Below, piece after piece: positions 1 to 10,040 of a stretch of 64,000 nucleotides of DNA. The translations under genes were made by a program, and so were the position numbers. The notes beneath the pieces were generated by a model. It did no database searches. It had not been told where the DNA came from and was given only the letters and a program-made list of their open reading frames with translations. How positions within the stretch are numbered: the stretch's first letter is position 1; each line of letters begins with the position of its first letter. Origin of the DNA: Promicromonospora sp. MEB111 (GTDB lineage: Bacteria; Actinomycetota; Actinomycetes; Actinomycetales; Cellulomonadaceae); assembly GCF_030209445.1 (NCBI RefSeq), contig NZ_JARVSD010000007.1, positions 124,001-188,000 of the forward strand, in the 5' to 3' direction.

Positions 1-31
1 GTCGCAGTACGCATGCAGCGAAGGAGAAGAA

Positions 32-2212
32 GTGGCACGAGCAGGCCAACGCCGGTCCGGCCGCGCACGGAGCGGGTCCGGCACACGGACCGGGTCCGGC
101 GCACAGCGCCGCCGTGCCCCGCGTCCCGCCGAGCAGGGGATGATCCCGGTCCTGGCGGAGGCCGCCCGTGAGGTCGACGGCGCCGTCCGGAGGCCGCCGA
201 CCCGCCCGGCGACGCGGACGAAGTTCCAGGTCGTCGCCCTGCTCATGCGGGAGGAGCGGACCCGGGTCAGGGAGGACGGCACCCTGACCGAGCCCCAGCG
301 GGCCAAGCAGCTCAAGCAGCTCGACGCGGTCGGGACGCTGCTGGCGAAGATCGCCGCCCGCGACACCTCGCTGCTCGAGCTGCTCGCCGAGGACGCCCGG
401 GTCTCCGACGCGGCCCGCGAGCTCAAGGCGACCATGATGCGCGCGGGCGGTCTGGAGCCGCCCGAGGAGCCCCCGCCGGCCCCGCCTGCCCCGCCGTCGC
501 CCGGCGCCGAGAAGCAGGTGGTGCCCCGCTCTGTGATCTCGCGCCAGCTCGCGAACCCGTTCCTCGCCCCGGACTTCTCGGCCGCGGCCGAGCGGCAGGC
601 GCCGCGGGCCCGCCTGCTCGCCGGCTGGGAGCTGCTCGAACCGCTCTTCCGGTCCTTCGAGCACGCCGGCCCCGGCGCACCCGCCTGCATGCCCCTGCCC
701 GAGCCCCGCTCGTTGTCCGCCGCCCACGGCGGGAAGCTGATGCGGCACCAGGCCCAGGTCGTCGAGGCCACGGCCCGCGGGCACCGCACCTTCCTGCTCG
801 CCGACGAGCCCGGCCTGGGCAAGTCCGCGCAGGCGCTGCTCGCCGCCCAGGCGGCCGACGCCTACCCGCTGCTGGTCGTGGCGCCGAACGTGGTCAAGAC
901 GAACTGGGCGCACGAGGTCGAGCTGTGGACGCCGCGGCGCCGGTCCACCGTGGTCCACGGCGACGGCGAGCGGGTCGACGGGTTCGCGGACGTCGTGATC
1001 GTGAACTACGAGCTGCTGGACCGGCACGTCGGCTGGCTCGGCGACCTCGGCTTCCGCGGCATGGTCGTGGACGAGGCGCACTTCATCAAGAACAAGGGCA
1101 GCCAGCGCTCCCAGCACGTGCTCGCCCTCTCCGAGCGCATCCGCGCCCGGGCCGGCCGGCCCCTCCTGATGGCCCTGACCGGCACCCCGCTGATCAACGA
1201 CATCGAGGACTTCCGGGCGATCTGGCAGTACCTCGGCTGGATCGACGACGCCAAGCCGCTCGGGCCCCTGATGACCGCCCTCGAGGACGCCGGGCTCACC
1301 CCGGCCGACCCGGGGTTCTACGCGGCCGCCAGGACGAGCGTGATCGACATGGGCATCGTGCGCCGCCGCAAGGCCGACGTGGTCGCCGACATCCCCGCCC
1401 GCCGCGTGGCGGACATGCCGGTCGAGCTCGACGGCGCGGCGGGCCGCTCGATCCGGGCCGCCGAGGAGGCGCTCGCCAGCCGTCTGGTCGATCGCTACCG
1501 GTCCGCCGTGGCGGCGCGCGCCGAGAGCACCGTCGTGGACGACGTCGTCGTGGACGGCGTCGACCTCGACCTCGCCCGCCGGGTGGCGGCGGCCGAGCTG
1601 AAGGACTCGAGCTCGAAGGCCAAGGGCGACAACGTGTTCACCATGGTGCGCCGGATCGGCCAGGCCAAGGCCGGGCTGGCCGCGGACTACGCCGCGCAGC
1701 TGGCCCGCAACGTCGGCAAGGTGGTGTTCTTCGCCAAGCACGTCGACGTGATGGACCAGGCCGAGCAGACCTTCGCCGACCGCGGCATCGGCTACGCCTC
1801 GATCCGCGGGGACCAGACGCCCCGGGTGCGCGAGAAGAACATCGCCGCGTTCACGGACGACCCCGACGTGTCGATCGTGGTGTGCTCGCTGACGGCCGCC
1901 GGGGTGGGGCTGAACCTCCAGGTGGCCTCCAACCTGGTGCTGGCCGAGCTGTCCTGGACCTACGCCGAGCAGACCCAGGCCATCGACCGGATCCACCGGA
2001 TCGGCCAGTCCGAGCCCGTCACCGCCTGGCGGATCATCGCCGCCCAGACCATCGACTCGACGATCGCCGCGCTGATCGACAGCAAGTCCGACCTCGCCGC
2101 CAGGGCCCTGGACGGCGCGGGTGACGAGGATGCCGCGTCGTCCACGGACGTCCAGCTCGAAGCGCTCGTGGCGCTGCTCACCGAGGCGCTCGACGCGGAG
2201 GGCGTCGCCTGA
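32..2212 (+). CDS. SNF2-family DNA translocase/helicase
   Basis: Predicted SNF2/SWI2-type superfamily 2 ATPase (726 aa) that would use ATP to translocate on duplex DNA in the cytoplasm. The first 35 residues are R/S/G-rich and probably disordered. The helicase core shows motif I DEPGLGKS (K264), the DEAH box at 347-350, LTGTPL near 382 and motif VI IHRIGQ near 654, so both RecA-like lobes are complete. The GTG start is supported by AAGGAG at 21-26. No nuclease, methylase or zinc domain is visible, and no restriction or defence partner is adjacent, so the specific job (remodelling, repair, transcription) is open. The next gene converges on it 37 bp downstream. Confidence 0.9.
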   Translation: MARAGQRRSGRARSGSGTRTGSGAQRRRAPRPAEQGMIPVLAEAAREVDGAVRRPPTRPATRTKFQVVALLMREERTRVREDGTLTEPQRAKQLKQLDAVGTLLAKIAARDTSLLELLAEDARVSDAARELKATMMRAGGLEPPEEPPPAPPAPPSPGAEKQVVPRSVISRQLANPFLAPDFSAAAERQAPRARLLAGWELLEPLFRSFEHAGPGAPACMPLPEPRSLSAAHGGKLMRHQAQVVEATARGHRTFLLADEPGLGKSAQALLAAQAADAYPLLVVAPNVVKTNWAHEVELWTPRRRSTVVHGDGERVDGFADVVIVNYELLDRHVGWLGDLGFRGMVVDEAHFIKNKGSQRSQHVLALSERIRARAGRPLLMALTGTPLINDIEDFRAIWQYLGWIDDAKPLGPLMTALEDAGLTPADPGFYAAARTSVIDMGIVRRRKADVVADIPARRVADMPVELDGAAGRSIRAAEEALASRLVDRYRSAVAARAESTVVDDVVVDGVDLDLARRVAAAELKDSSSKAKGDNVFTMVRRIGQAKAGLAADYAAQLARNVGKVVFFAKHVDVMDQAEQTFADRGIGYASIRGDQTPRVREKNIAAFTDDPDVSIVVCSLTAAGVGLNLQVASNLVLAELSWTYAEQTQAIDRIHRIGQSEPVTAWRIIAAQTIDSTIAALIDSKSDLAARALDGAGDEDAASSTDVQLEALVALLTEALDAEGVA

Positions 2213-2249
2213 GCCGGCGCCGGCGTCGCGACTGGCGTCGCCCCGCCGG

Positions 2250-3176
2250 TCAGGCCCCCGCCGGGCCGGGCCGGGCCGCCAGGTCGAGGACCCGTCGCAG
2301 TGCGTCCTCGGGCGTGGTCGTGGCCGTGTCGAGGATCAGGTGCGGCTGGTGCCAGTCCTCCCAGCGGTCCTTCATCCGCCGCACGTGCGCCCAGGTGACG
2401 GTCGCCGGCCACCCGGGGATGCCCCGGTCGCGTCCCGCCACGCGGGTCCGGTGGACCAACTCGTCCGAGCACACGCACTCCACGCCGACGAACGTGGCGT
2501 CGAGGCTGTGCGCGAGCGACTCCAGCCGCGTGCGGAGCTCCTGGGTGTGACCCGTGGCGTCGATGACCGCGCCGAGCCCGAGCTGGAGCTGACGAGCCGC
2601 CGCCCCGACGAGCGTCAGCTCCGACAGCGGCCCGGTGTTGTCCGGGCGGAGCACGCCGAACGGCACCAGCGCACCGAGCTGCCAGTCCATCGAGAAGACC
2701 GGCGCCGGCAGTGCGGACGCCAGCGCCTCGGCCAGCGTGGACTTGCCGGTTCCGGGCAGCCCGGCCAGGAGCACCAGGGGCGGACGCGCGGCCCCGGCGG
2801 GCCGGGGCCGGGGCGCCAGGTCCAGGTACGCGGCGAACGCCCGGTCCCCCATCAGCACGTGGAAGTCCGCGCGGGCACGCGCCAGCCGGTCGTCGTCGCC
2901 CAGCACACCGAGCGCGCCCAGCAGCAGGTACTCGCAGCGCAGGTAACCGTCGCCGAGGATCTCCGCCTCGCGCCCGGCGGCCGCGAGCAGCTCCGCCCGC
3001 CCGAGCCGGACACGGTCGGCACCGTCGTCGTCGGCGGTGAGCGTGGTCAGGAGGTCGCCCACCACCCATCCGGGCTCACCGGCCACGGCGCTCATCACGT
3101 CGCGCAGGGTCGGGTCGGCGTGGGCCAGCCGGCGCCAGGCCGCCTCGGCCGTCGCGTGCAGCGGTACCGGGTTCAC
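2250..3176 (-). CDS. P-loop kinase/ATPase with Clp-N-like N-terminus
   Basis: A 308-aa protein with two parts. Residues about 25-100 resemble a Clp N-terminal repeat: the stretch GYLRCEYLLLGALG matches the 'Y-GTEH-LLGLL' signature of Clp_N. From about 130 there is a nucleotide-binding domain with Walker A GLPGTGKST, like the AAA_33/zeta-toxin/gluconate-kinase group, followed by DATGHTQELRTRLE as expected for a small-molecule or protein kinase of that fold. The substrate is unknown. The GTG start has AGGTG just upstream. It lies convergent to the SNF2 gene and divergent from the DUF1876 gene. The P-loop is certain; the Clp-N resemblance is judged by eye. Confidence 0.7.
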   Translation of the reverse strand: MNPVPLHATAEAAWRRLAHADPTLRDVMSAVAGEPGWVVGDLLTTLTADDDGADRVRLGRAELLAAAGREAEILGDGYLRCEYLLLGALGVLGDDDRLARARADFHVLMGDRAFAAYLDLAPRPRPAGAARPPLVLLAGLPGTGKSTLAEALASALPAPVFSMDWQLGALVPFGVLRPDNTGPLSELTLVGAAARQLQLGLGAVIDATGHTQELRTRLESLAHSLDATFVGVECVCSDELVHRTRVAGRDRGIPGWPATVTWAHVRRMKDRWEDWHQPHLILDTATTTPEDALRRVLDLAARPGPAGA

Positions 3177-3324
3177 GCGATCACCTGCTCCGCCGCGCCG
3201 GTACGAGGATCAACCAGGCGGTCGGACGGCGGCGGGACCAGGGCATGGACGGACCCTACCGGTGGAGGGCGATCGGGTGGCGGCCGGCCCGGCGACGTCG
3301 TGTGCCCTCCGTCCTGACGCACCC

Positions 3325-3352
3325 GGGCCGTTGGTCCCTGGCCGGACGGCCC
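3325..3352. promoter_or_regulatory. DosR-like box upstream of DUF1876 gene
   Basis: Positions 3325-3338 read, on the reverse strand, GGGACCAACGGCCC, differing at one base from the box before ppdK (GGGACGAACGGCCC at 7280-7293) and of the same GGGAC-N4-GGCCC form as 27737-27750. A second, weaker inverted repeat (GGCCGGACGGCCC) follows directly at 3340-3352. The box ends 88 bp before the ATG at 3427. Mycobacterial DosR sites are likewise ~20-bp GGGAC/GTCCC-type palindromes, often paired. The assignment to a DosR-like regulator is inference. Confidence 0.6.
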
Positions 3353-3426
3353 GGCGCGGCGAGAGGCTGAGATGGACGCGGGCGGCAGGGCGCGGGCCGG
3401 CGTCGCGGACCGACGGGAGCAGAGCC

Positions 3427-3708
3427 ATGACCCACACCTGGAACGTCGCCATCCACCTCTTCGACGCGGACGACCTCGTGCGCGACGGCCGCATGACCGG
3501 GGCGCACGCCGTCCTGACCACGTCGAGCGGGACCTCCCTCGAGGGCTACGGAAGCGCCCGGCGCAACCCGGAGGACGCCGCCGTCCCCGAGATCGGCGAG
3601 GAGCTCGCCGCCGCCCGGGCGCTGCGGGAGCTGGCCGACCGGCTCCTGCGCGCCACGTCGGACGACATCGCCCAGATCGAGCACCGCCCGGTGCACCTGC
3701 AGCGCTAG
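3427..3708 (+). CDS. DUF1876 (dsRBD-like fold) small stress protein
   Basis: A 93-aa protein matching the DUF1876 family in length and pattern (W-N-V-x-I-x-L-F near the N-terminus, A-x-x-L-G/GSARRNP in the middle, D-I-x-Q-I at the end). Mycobacterial relatives Rv1738 and Rv2632c are 93-94 aa, are induced in hypoxia or dormancy, and have been compared with ribosome hibernation factors. The ATG at 3427 follows GGGAGCAGAGCC. It is probably co-transcribed with the PIG-L gene 27 bp downstream, and a DosR-like box lies upstream. The molecular function is unproven; the family call is strong. Confidence 0.8.
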   Translation: MTHTWNVAIHLFDADDLVRDGRMTGAHAVLTTSSGTSLEGYGSARRNPEDAAVPEIGEELAAARALRELADRLLRATSDDIAQIEHRPVHLQR

Positions 3709-3735
3709 ACCCGGGCCGAACCGAGGAGAGCAGCC

Positions 3736-4401
3736 ATGAGACCCGAGGTCGTCGTCGACATCGAGCCGGACGCCGGGCAGACCGCCGCCGGACCCACCCG
3801 GCAGCGCTCACCGCTGCCGAAGACCCGGCGCCTGCTGGTGGTGTGCGCGCACCCGTTCGACGCGACGGTGACGCTCGGCGGCGTCATCGCGGCCTTCGCC
3901 GACACCGGTACGGCCGTGCAGGTCGTCTGCCTGACCCACGAACAGTGCGCCGTCGCCGGCGAAGGGCGCCGTCCCGTCCGGGCGGCCGAGCTCCTGCGGG
4001 CCGCCGGTCTGCTCGGCGCCCGGGAGGCGACGCTGCTGGAGCACCGCGCCGCGCAGCTCCAGTGGAACCCGCCGGAGGTGCTCGCCGCCGAGCTGCGGTC
4101 GGTCTCCGGCCCCGTCGACGGGGTGCTGACGATCGACGCGAGCGCCCCGGGCAGCCACCCGGACCTGGTGCGCGCGATGCGGGCGGCCCGCCGCGTGGCG
4201 GCCCGGCTGCGCTGCCCGCTCTACGGCTGGGTGCCCCGCACCTGGGGTACGGACGAGCTGCCGCACGGTGTGCTCGCCGTGGACTGCGACCGTGCCCGGC
4301 AGCGTGCCGCGATCGCCTGCCACGACGCTCCCGGGCCGGACGACCCGTGCACGGCGCCGGCAGGGGCCGACGAGCCGCGCGACTACCTCACCGTGTTCTG
4401 A
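3736..4401 (+). CDS. PIG-L deacetylase-like protein, altered active site
   Basis: A 221-aa protein of the PIG-L/LmbE/MshB fold (zinc-dependent N-deacetylases acting on N-acetylglucosaminyl substrates). The family motif A-H-P-D-D-E is here CAHPFDA (H39, F41, D42, A43): the two metal ligands His and the second Asp remain, but the first Asp, the usual general base, is Phe, and Glu is Ala. The third ligand is present as SHPDLV (H141). The first 30 residues precede the fold and look disordered. The ATG follows GAGGAGAGCAGCC and the gene sits in the DUF1876 operon. Either the enzyme uses another base or it binds without catalysis. Confidence 0.75.
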   Translation: MRPEVVVDIEPDAGQTAAGPTRQRSPLPKTRRLLVVCAHPFDATVTLGGVIAAFADTGTAVQVVCLTHEQCAVAGEGRRPVRAAELLRAAGLLGAREATLLEHRAAQLQWNPPEVLAAELRSVSGPVDGVLTIDASAPGSHPDLVRAMRAARRVAARLRCPLYGWVPRTWGTDELPHGVLAVDCDRARQRAAIACHDAPGPDDPCTAPAGADEPRDYLTVF

Positions 4402-4474
4402 CCCGGTCGCGAGAGGCCCGGGCGAGGCCCGGCGCTCGCCGTCAGGAGCACGCCCGGAGCGCACACGCCCGGCG

Positions 4475-7186
<2,712 letters not shown>

Positions 7187-7250
7187 GACGGCTCCGTGGG
7201 CAGGCGCTCGGTGCACCCGCGCTCCGTGGGCGGGCGCGTCTACCCGGCCA

Positions 7251-7293
7251 GCGTCCCTCGTCCGCCGTCCGCCGCACCAGGGACGAACGGCCC
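7251..7293. promoter_or_regulatory. DosR-like box in ppdK/ribonuclease intergenic region
   Basis: GGGACGAACGGCCC at 7280-7293 matches the reverse complement of 3325-3338 at 13 of 14 bases, and the flanks are also shared (cca before, gg after). A weaker half-matching site (reverse-strand GGGACGCTGGCC) lies at 7245-7256. The box is 94 bp upstream of the ppdK ATG and 122 bp upstream of the forward ribonuclease gene, so ppdK is the likelier target. Confidence 0.6.
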
Positions 7294-7414
7294 GGAATCT
7301 TCGCCGGACGGGACAGAAAGGAAAAATTCACCCGCAGGTCGGTGCGTCGTCGGGTCAGCGTCGACCGGATGGGCGAGGATTCACCCGGTCATTCCAACCG
7401 AGAGGGAGGTCAGC

Positions 7415-7831
7415 GTGTCCGAGAAGAACAGCACCGTGTCCAGCCTGGTCAGAATGCTCGTCGTCCTGTCCGCCATGGTCAGCCTCGTCGCCGGCGGCGT
7501 CTCCGTCGCCCCTGCGGCGGACGCGACCGTCTACAGCTCCTGCACGCACAGCGGCTGCACGGAGGCGTACTCCTCGAAGTCGATCTGGAGCTCCAAGGGC
7601 TACCCGAGCACCCGCGGCTGGGTGAGCTGGCCCAACGGCCAGTGCAACTTCGCGGGCGGCACGTACAACAACTACGAGGGTGAGCTCCCGGCGGGCCACT
7701 CCTACCTCGAGTTCGACGTCACGCCGCGGGCCTGCGGCGCCGCACGACAGTCCTACCGGCTCGTCCTGGACCGCACCACCGGGGTGGTCTACTTCTCGCC
7801 CAACCACTACGGCGACTTCTACCGGATGTGA
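7415..7831 (+). CDS. secreted guanyl-preferring ribonuclease (RNase Sa/T1-like)
   Basis: A 138-aa exported protein. Residues 10-37 form a signal peptide (hydrophobic MLVVLSAMVSLVAGG, cleavage near APAADA). The C-terminal half aligns with the microbial RNase N1/T1/Sa family: NYEGELP corresponds to the NRE-x-x-LP region, LEFDVTP contains the general base (E99), R111 and R115 match the phosphate-binding arginines, and NHYGDFYRM holds the general acid (H131). Spacing E-R-R-H is 12-16-32, one more than RNase Sa throughout. The N-terminal half of the mature chain is divergent and Cys-rich (C43, C48, C77, with C107 later). GTG start after GAGGGAGG. A barstar-like gene follows, supporting the call. 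Confidence 0.75.
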   Translation: MSEKNSTVSSLVRMLVVLSAMVSLVAGGVSVAPAADATVYSSCTHSGCTEAYSSKSIWSSKGYPSTRGWVSWPNGQCNFAGGTYNNYEGELPAGHSYLEFDVTPRACGAARQSYRLVLDRTTGVVYFSPNHYGDFYRM

Positions 7832-7837
7832 CCCGGT

Positions 7838-7882
7838 CCCGTGCGCGGCGTCCGGCCTGCTCGGCCGGACGGCGCGCACGGG
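7838..7882 (+). terminator. strong hairpin between ribonuclease and inhibitor genes
   Basis: Inverted repeat CCCGTGCGC...CGTCCGGCC, 5-nt loop, GGCCGGACG...GCGCACGGG, two perfect 9-bp stems separated by a small internal loop. It starts 7 bp after the ribonuclease stop and ends 33 bp before the inhibitor ATG. There is no T-run. It may terminate the nuclease transcript or attenuate the two genes' ratio. Confidence 0.6.
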
Positions 7883-7914
7883 TCCGGCCCGAACGGGACG
7901 GATAGCCTCGGACC

Positions 7915-8325
7915 ATGACCCGTGACCTCCCCGTGCTCGTCGTCGACGGAACGCGGTTCGGCGACCTCGACGGATTCGCCCGCGAGTTCTCCCGGCTGCT
8001 GAGCGGGTACACCTGGCGGGGAAACCTCGACGCCCTCAACGACGTGCTCCGCGGCGGGTACGGCACCCCGGAGCACGGCTGGACATTGCGGTGGGTCGGC
8101 TCGGAGACGTCCCGCGTGGCCCTCGGCCACCCGGAGACGGCCCGGCGGCTGGAGCGGATCCTGCCCGGCGTCGACCCGTCGAACCGCGCGGCCGTCACCG
8201 CGCGGCTCGACGAGGCGCGCCGCGGCGAGGGCCCCACGCTGTTCGACGAGATCGTCGCCATCATCCGTGAGCACGGACCCGGTGGCCGGGAGTCGGCGGA
8301 CGGGATCCTGCTCGAGCTGGCCTGA
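7915..8325 (+). CDS. barstar-family ribonuclease inhibitor
   Basis: A 136-aa cytoplasmic protein of the barstar (barnase inhibitor) family. VLVVDGTRFGDLDGFAREF matches the first strand and helix, and the second helix WRGNLDALNDVL aligns with barstar's GENLDALWDAL, keeping both acidic contact residues (D39 and D43, equivalent to barstar D35 and D39). It is longer than barstar (~90 aa) by an insertion between helix 2 and the last helix LFDEIVAIIREH. It would bind and block a cognate secreted RNase inside the producer; the gene directly upstream encodes such an enzyme. The ATG at 7915 is preceded by a promoter-like GATAGCCT. Confidence 0.75.
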   Translation: MTRDLPVLVVDGTRFGDLDGFAREFSRLLSGYTWRGNLDALNDVLRGGYGTPEHGWTLRWVGSETSRVALGHPETARRLERILPGVDPSNRAAVTARLDEARRGEGPTLFDEIVAIIREHGPGGRESADGILLELA

Positions 8326-8331
8326 GCCGGG

Positions 8332-9225
8332 TCAGCGCCGGAAGTCCAGGCTGCCGAGGAAGGTGTGCAGGTCCGCCCAGCCCTGCCCGGTGCCGTCGAA
8401 CTCGACCACGAGGAACAGGTTCTCGCCCCGGCCGCTCTGGTGGAGGTAGATGTGGGCGCTGTAGAACTGGGGCTCACCGCCCATGGTCGCGACCGACGGC
8501 TGGACCTCGGCGTAGTCCGCGCCCGGCACGGAGATCATCTGGGACATCGGTGCCACGTCCGTCTGCGTCCACCAGTTCCCGCCCGCCCTGCCGCCCTGCA
8601 CGTACACGCGCTCGTAGGACGGGTCCTCCTTCGTCGCCTCCTCGATCTCCTCCGGGGTGAGGTCGGGCGCCCCCGGCCACTGGTGGAGGTCCTCGGGATC
8701 CGCGCCTCCGTACACGTACGTCACCGTCTGGCCCGTCCACTCCACCCCGGGCGAGAACTGCCCCTCCGTCGCCTCGGAGGTCCACGACTCCGGCACGGCG
8801 AACGACAGGCCGTTGTGCTCCACCTGCTTCCAGCCCGCCGGGACCACGTGGTCGAGCGGTTCGAGCGTGGGGTGCTCGGAACCACCGACCGGCACGCCGC
8901 TCGGGTCCGGGTCGGCCTGGGCACCGTCCGTCGGTCCCGTCGACGAGGTCGGGCCGGCCGACGCCCGGTCGCTGCCCGGCAGCAGGTCCCCCCGGCTGAC
9001 GCCGGCCGCACCGAGCACACCGAGACCCGCGCCGGCGAGCGCGAGCGCCGCGACGCAGGCTCCCACCGTCCTGGCCACCCGGCGGCGCCGCACGTTCCGC
9101 ACGGCGGTCGCGACCATCAGCGTCGGGTCGAGGTCGTCCGGGGCCTCGATCATCGAGCCCGCCGCGCGGATGCCGGCCGCGAGCGCCGTGTCCTGGGCGG
9201 GGTGGGTGTCGTGCACGGTCATCAT
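8332..9225 (-). CDS. membrane-anchored partner of ECF sigma factor
   Basis: A 297-aa single-pass protein: about 50 cytoplasmic residues, an Arg-rich stop (RNVRRRRVAR), one transmembrane helix (~55-78), a Pro/Ser/Gly/Asp-rich linker (~80-110), and an extracytoplasmic domain (~115-297) with no motif I recognise. Its start overlaps the stop of the sigma gene upstream by 4 bp (ATGA), the usual arrangement for SigE/SACE-type sigma factors and their membrane companions. A role as anti-sigma or sensor is inferred from this context only; no HxxxCxxC zinc motif is present. Confidence 0.6.
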   Translation of the reverse strand: MMTVHDTHPAQDTALAAGIRAAGSMIEAPDDLDPTLMVATAVRNVRRRRVARTVGACVAALALAGAGLGVLGAAGVSRGDLLPGSDRASAGPTSSTGPTDGAQADPDPSGVPVGGSEHPTLEPLDHVVPAGWKQVEHNGLSFAVPESWTSEATEGQFSPGVEWTGQTVTYVYGGADPEDLHQWPGAPDLTPEEIEEATKEDPSYERVYVQGGRAGGNWWTQTDVAPMSQMISVPGADYAEVQPSVATMGGEPQFYSAHIYLHQSGRGENLFLVVEFDGTGQGWADLHTFLGSLDFRR

Positions 9226-9800
9226 CGTTCTCCCCCGTTGGGCACCAGCACGGTGCGCAGGCGTCGTAGGGCGTGTGCGGCGGTGGACTTGACGGTGCCC
9301 CCGGAGATGCCGAGCTCGGCGGCCGTCTCCGCCACCGAGCGGTCCAGCATGAACCGGAGCACCACCACGCGGCGCTGCTTCACGGTGAGCTGCATCAGTG
9401 CCCGGACCAGGCGGTCGCGGTCCACCACCTCCCCCTCGAACACCAGCACGTCAGGGCTGCGCACGGTGCTCGCCGGATCGTCGGTGAGCACCTCGCGGCG
9501 GGTACGGCGCCAGGTGTCGATGCGGGCCGTCGCCAGCACGCGGCGCGCGTAGGCGAACGGGTCGCCGTCGCCCACCTTCTTCCAGGCCTTGAAGGTGCGT
9601 TCGAGGGCGATCTGCACCAGGTCCTTCGCGCGGTGCTCGTCACCGCACAGCATGTAGGCGATCCGGTACAGCGCCGGGGTCTTGGCGTGGGCGAAGACCG
9701 TGAACTGCGCGACCGGGTCCGCACCGCTCCGGACGACCCGGACGTCCGTGGCGACCGTCCCGGGGACCGTGCCCACGGCGGACCCGCTCATCCGCTCCAC
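9222..9800 (-). CDS. ECF RNA polymerase sigma factor, SigE/SACE type
   Basis: A 192-aa group 4 sigma factor. Region 2 covers about 35-95 (LYRIAYMLCGDEHRAKDLVQIALERTF), region 4 about 130-185 (LTVKQRRVVVLRFMLDRSVAETAAELGIS followed by the GTVKSTAAHALRRLR recognition helix). The start could be 9800 or the next ATG at 9788; the first 30 residues are not conserved in kind. It is co-transcribed with the membrane protein it overlaps. The 240-bp gap upstream (9801-10040) holds its promoter and that of the divergent ligase; I see no certain box in it. Confidence 0.9.
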   Translation of the reverse strand: MERMSGSAVGTVPGTVATDVRVVRSGADPVAQFTVFAHAKTPALYRIAYMLCGDEHRAKDLVQIALERTFKAWKKVGDGDPFAYARRVLATARIDTWRRTRREVLTDDPASTVRSPDVLVFEGEVVDRDRLVRALMQLTVKQRRVVVLRFMLDRSVAETAAELGISGGTVKSTAAHALRRLRTVLVPNGGER

Positions 9801-10040
9801 CGTCCCCGGCAGGAGCGGTCAGGGACCGGTGTCGGTACTGCGTCGCGGCGTCGTGGACCCCGCATGGTTGGCGTCATGCACCATAGACGCAGGCCAGGTC
9901 AGGTGGGGTTCTGTGCAGTTCGAGAGACCGCGGACGGCCTGGCGTCCGGCCGGGCCGTCCCGCCTCTCCAGGTGCCCGACTTCTCCACTTCACCCCCTCT
10001 GTGACACAACGTTTCGCCCGCCTCGGACGTGTGAGGTGAC

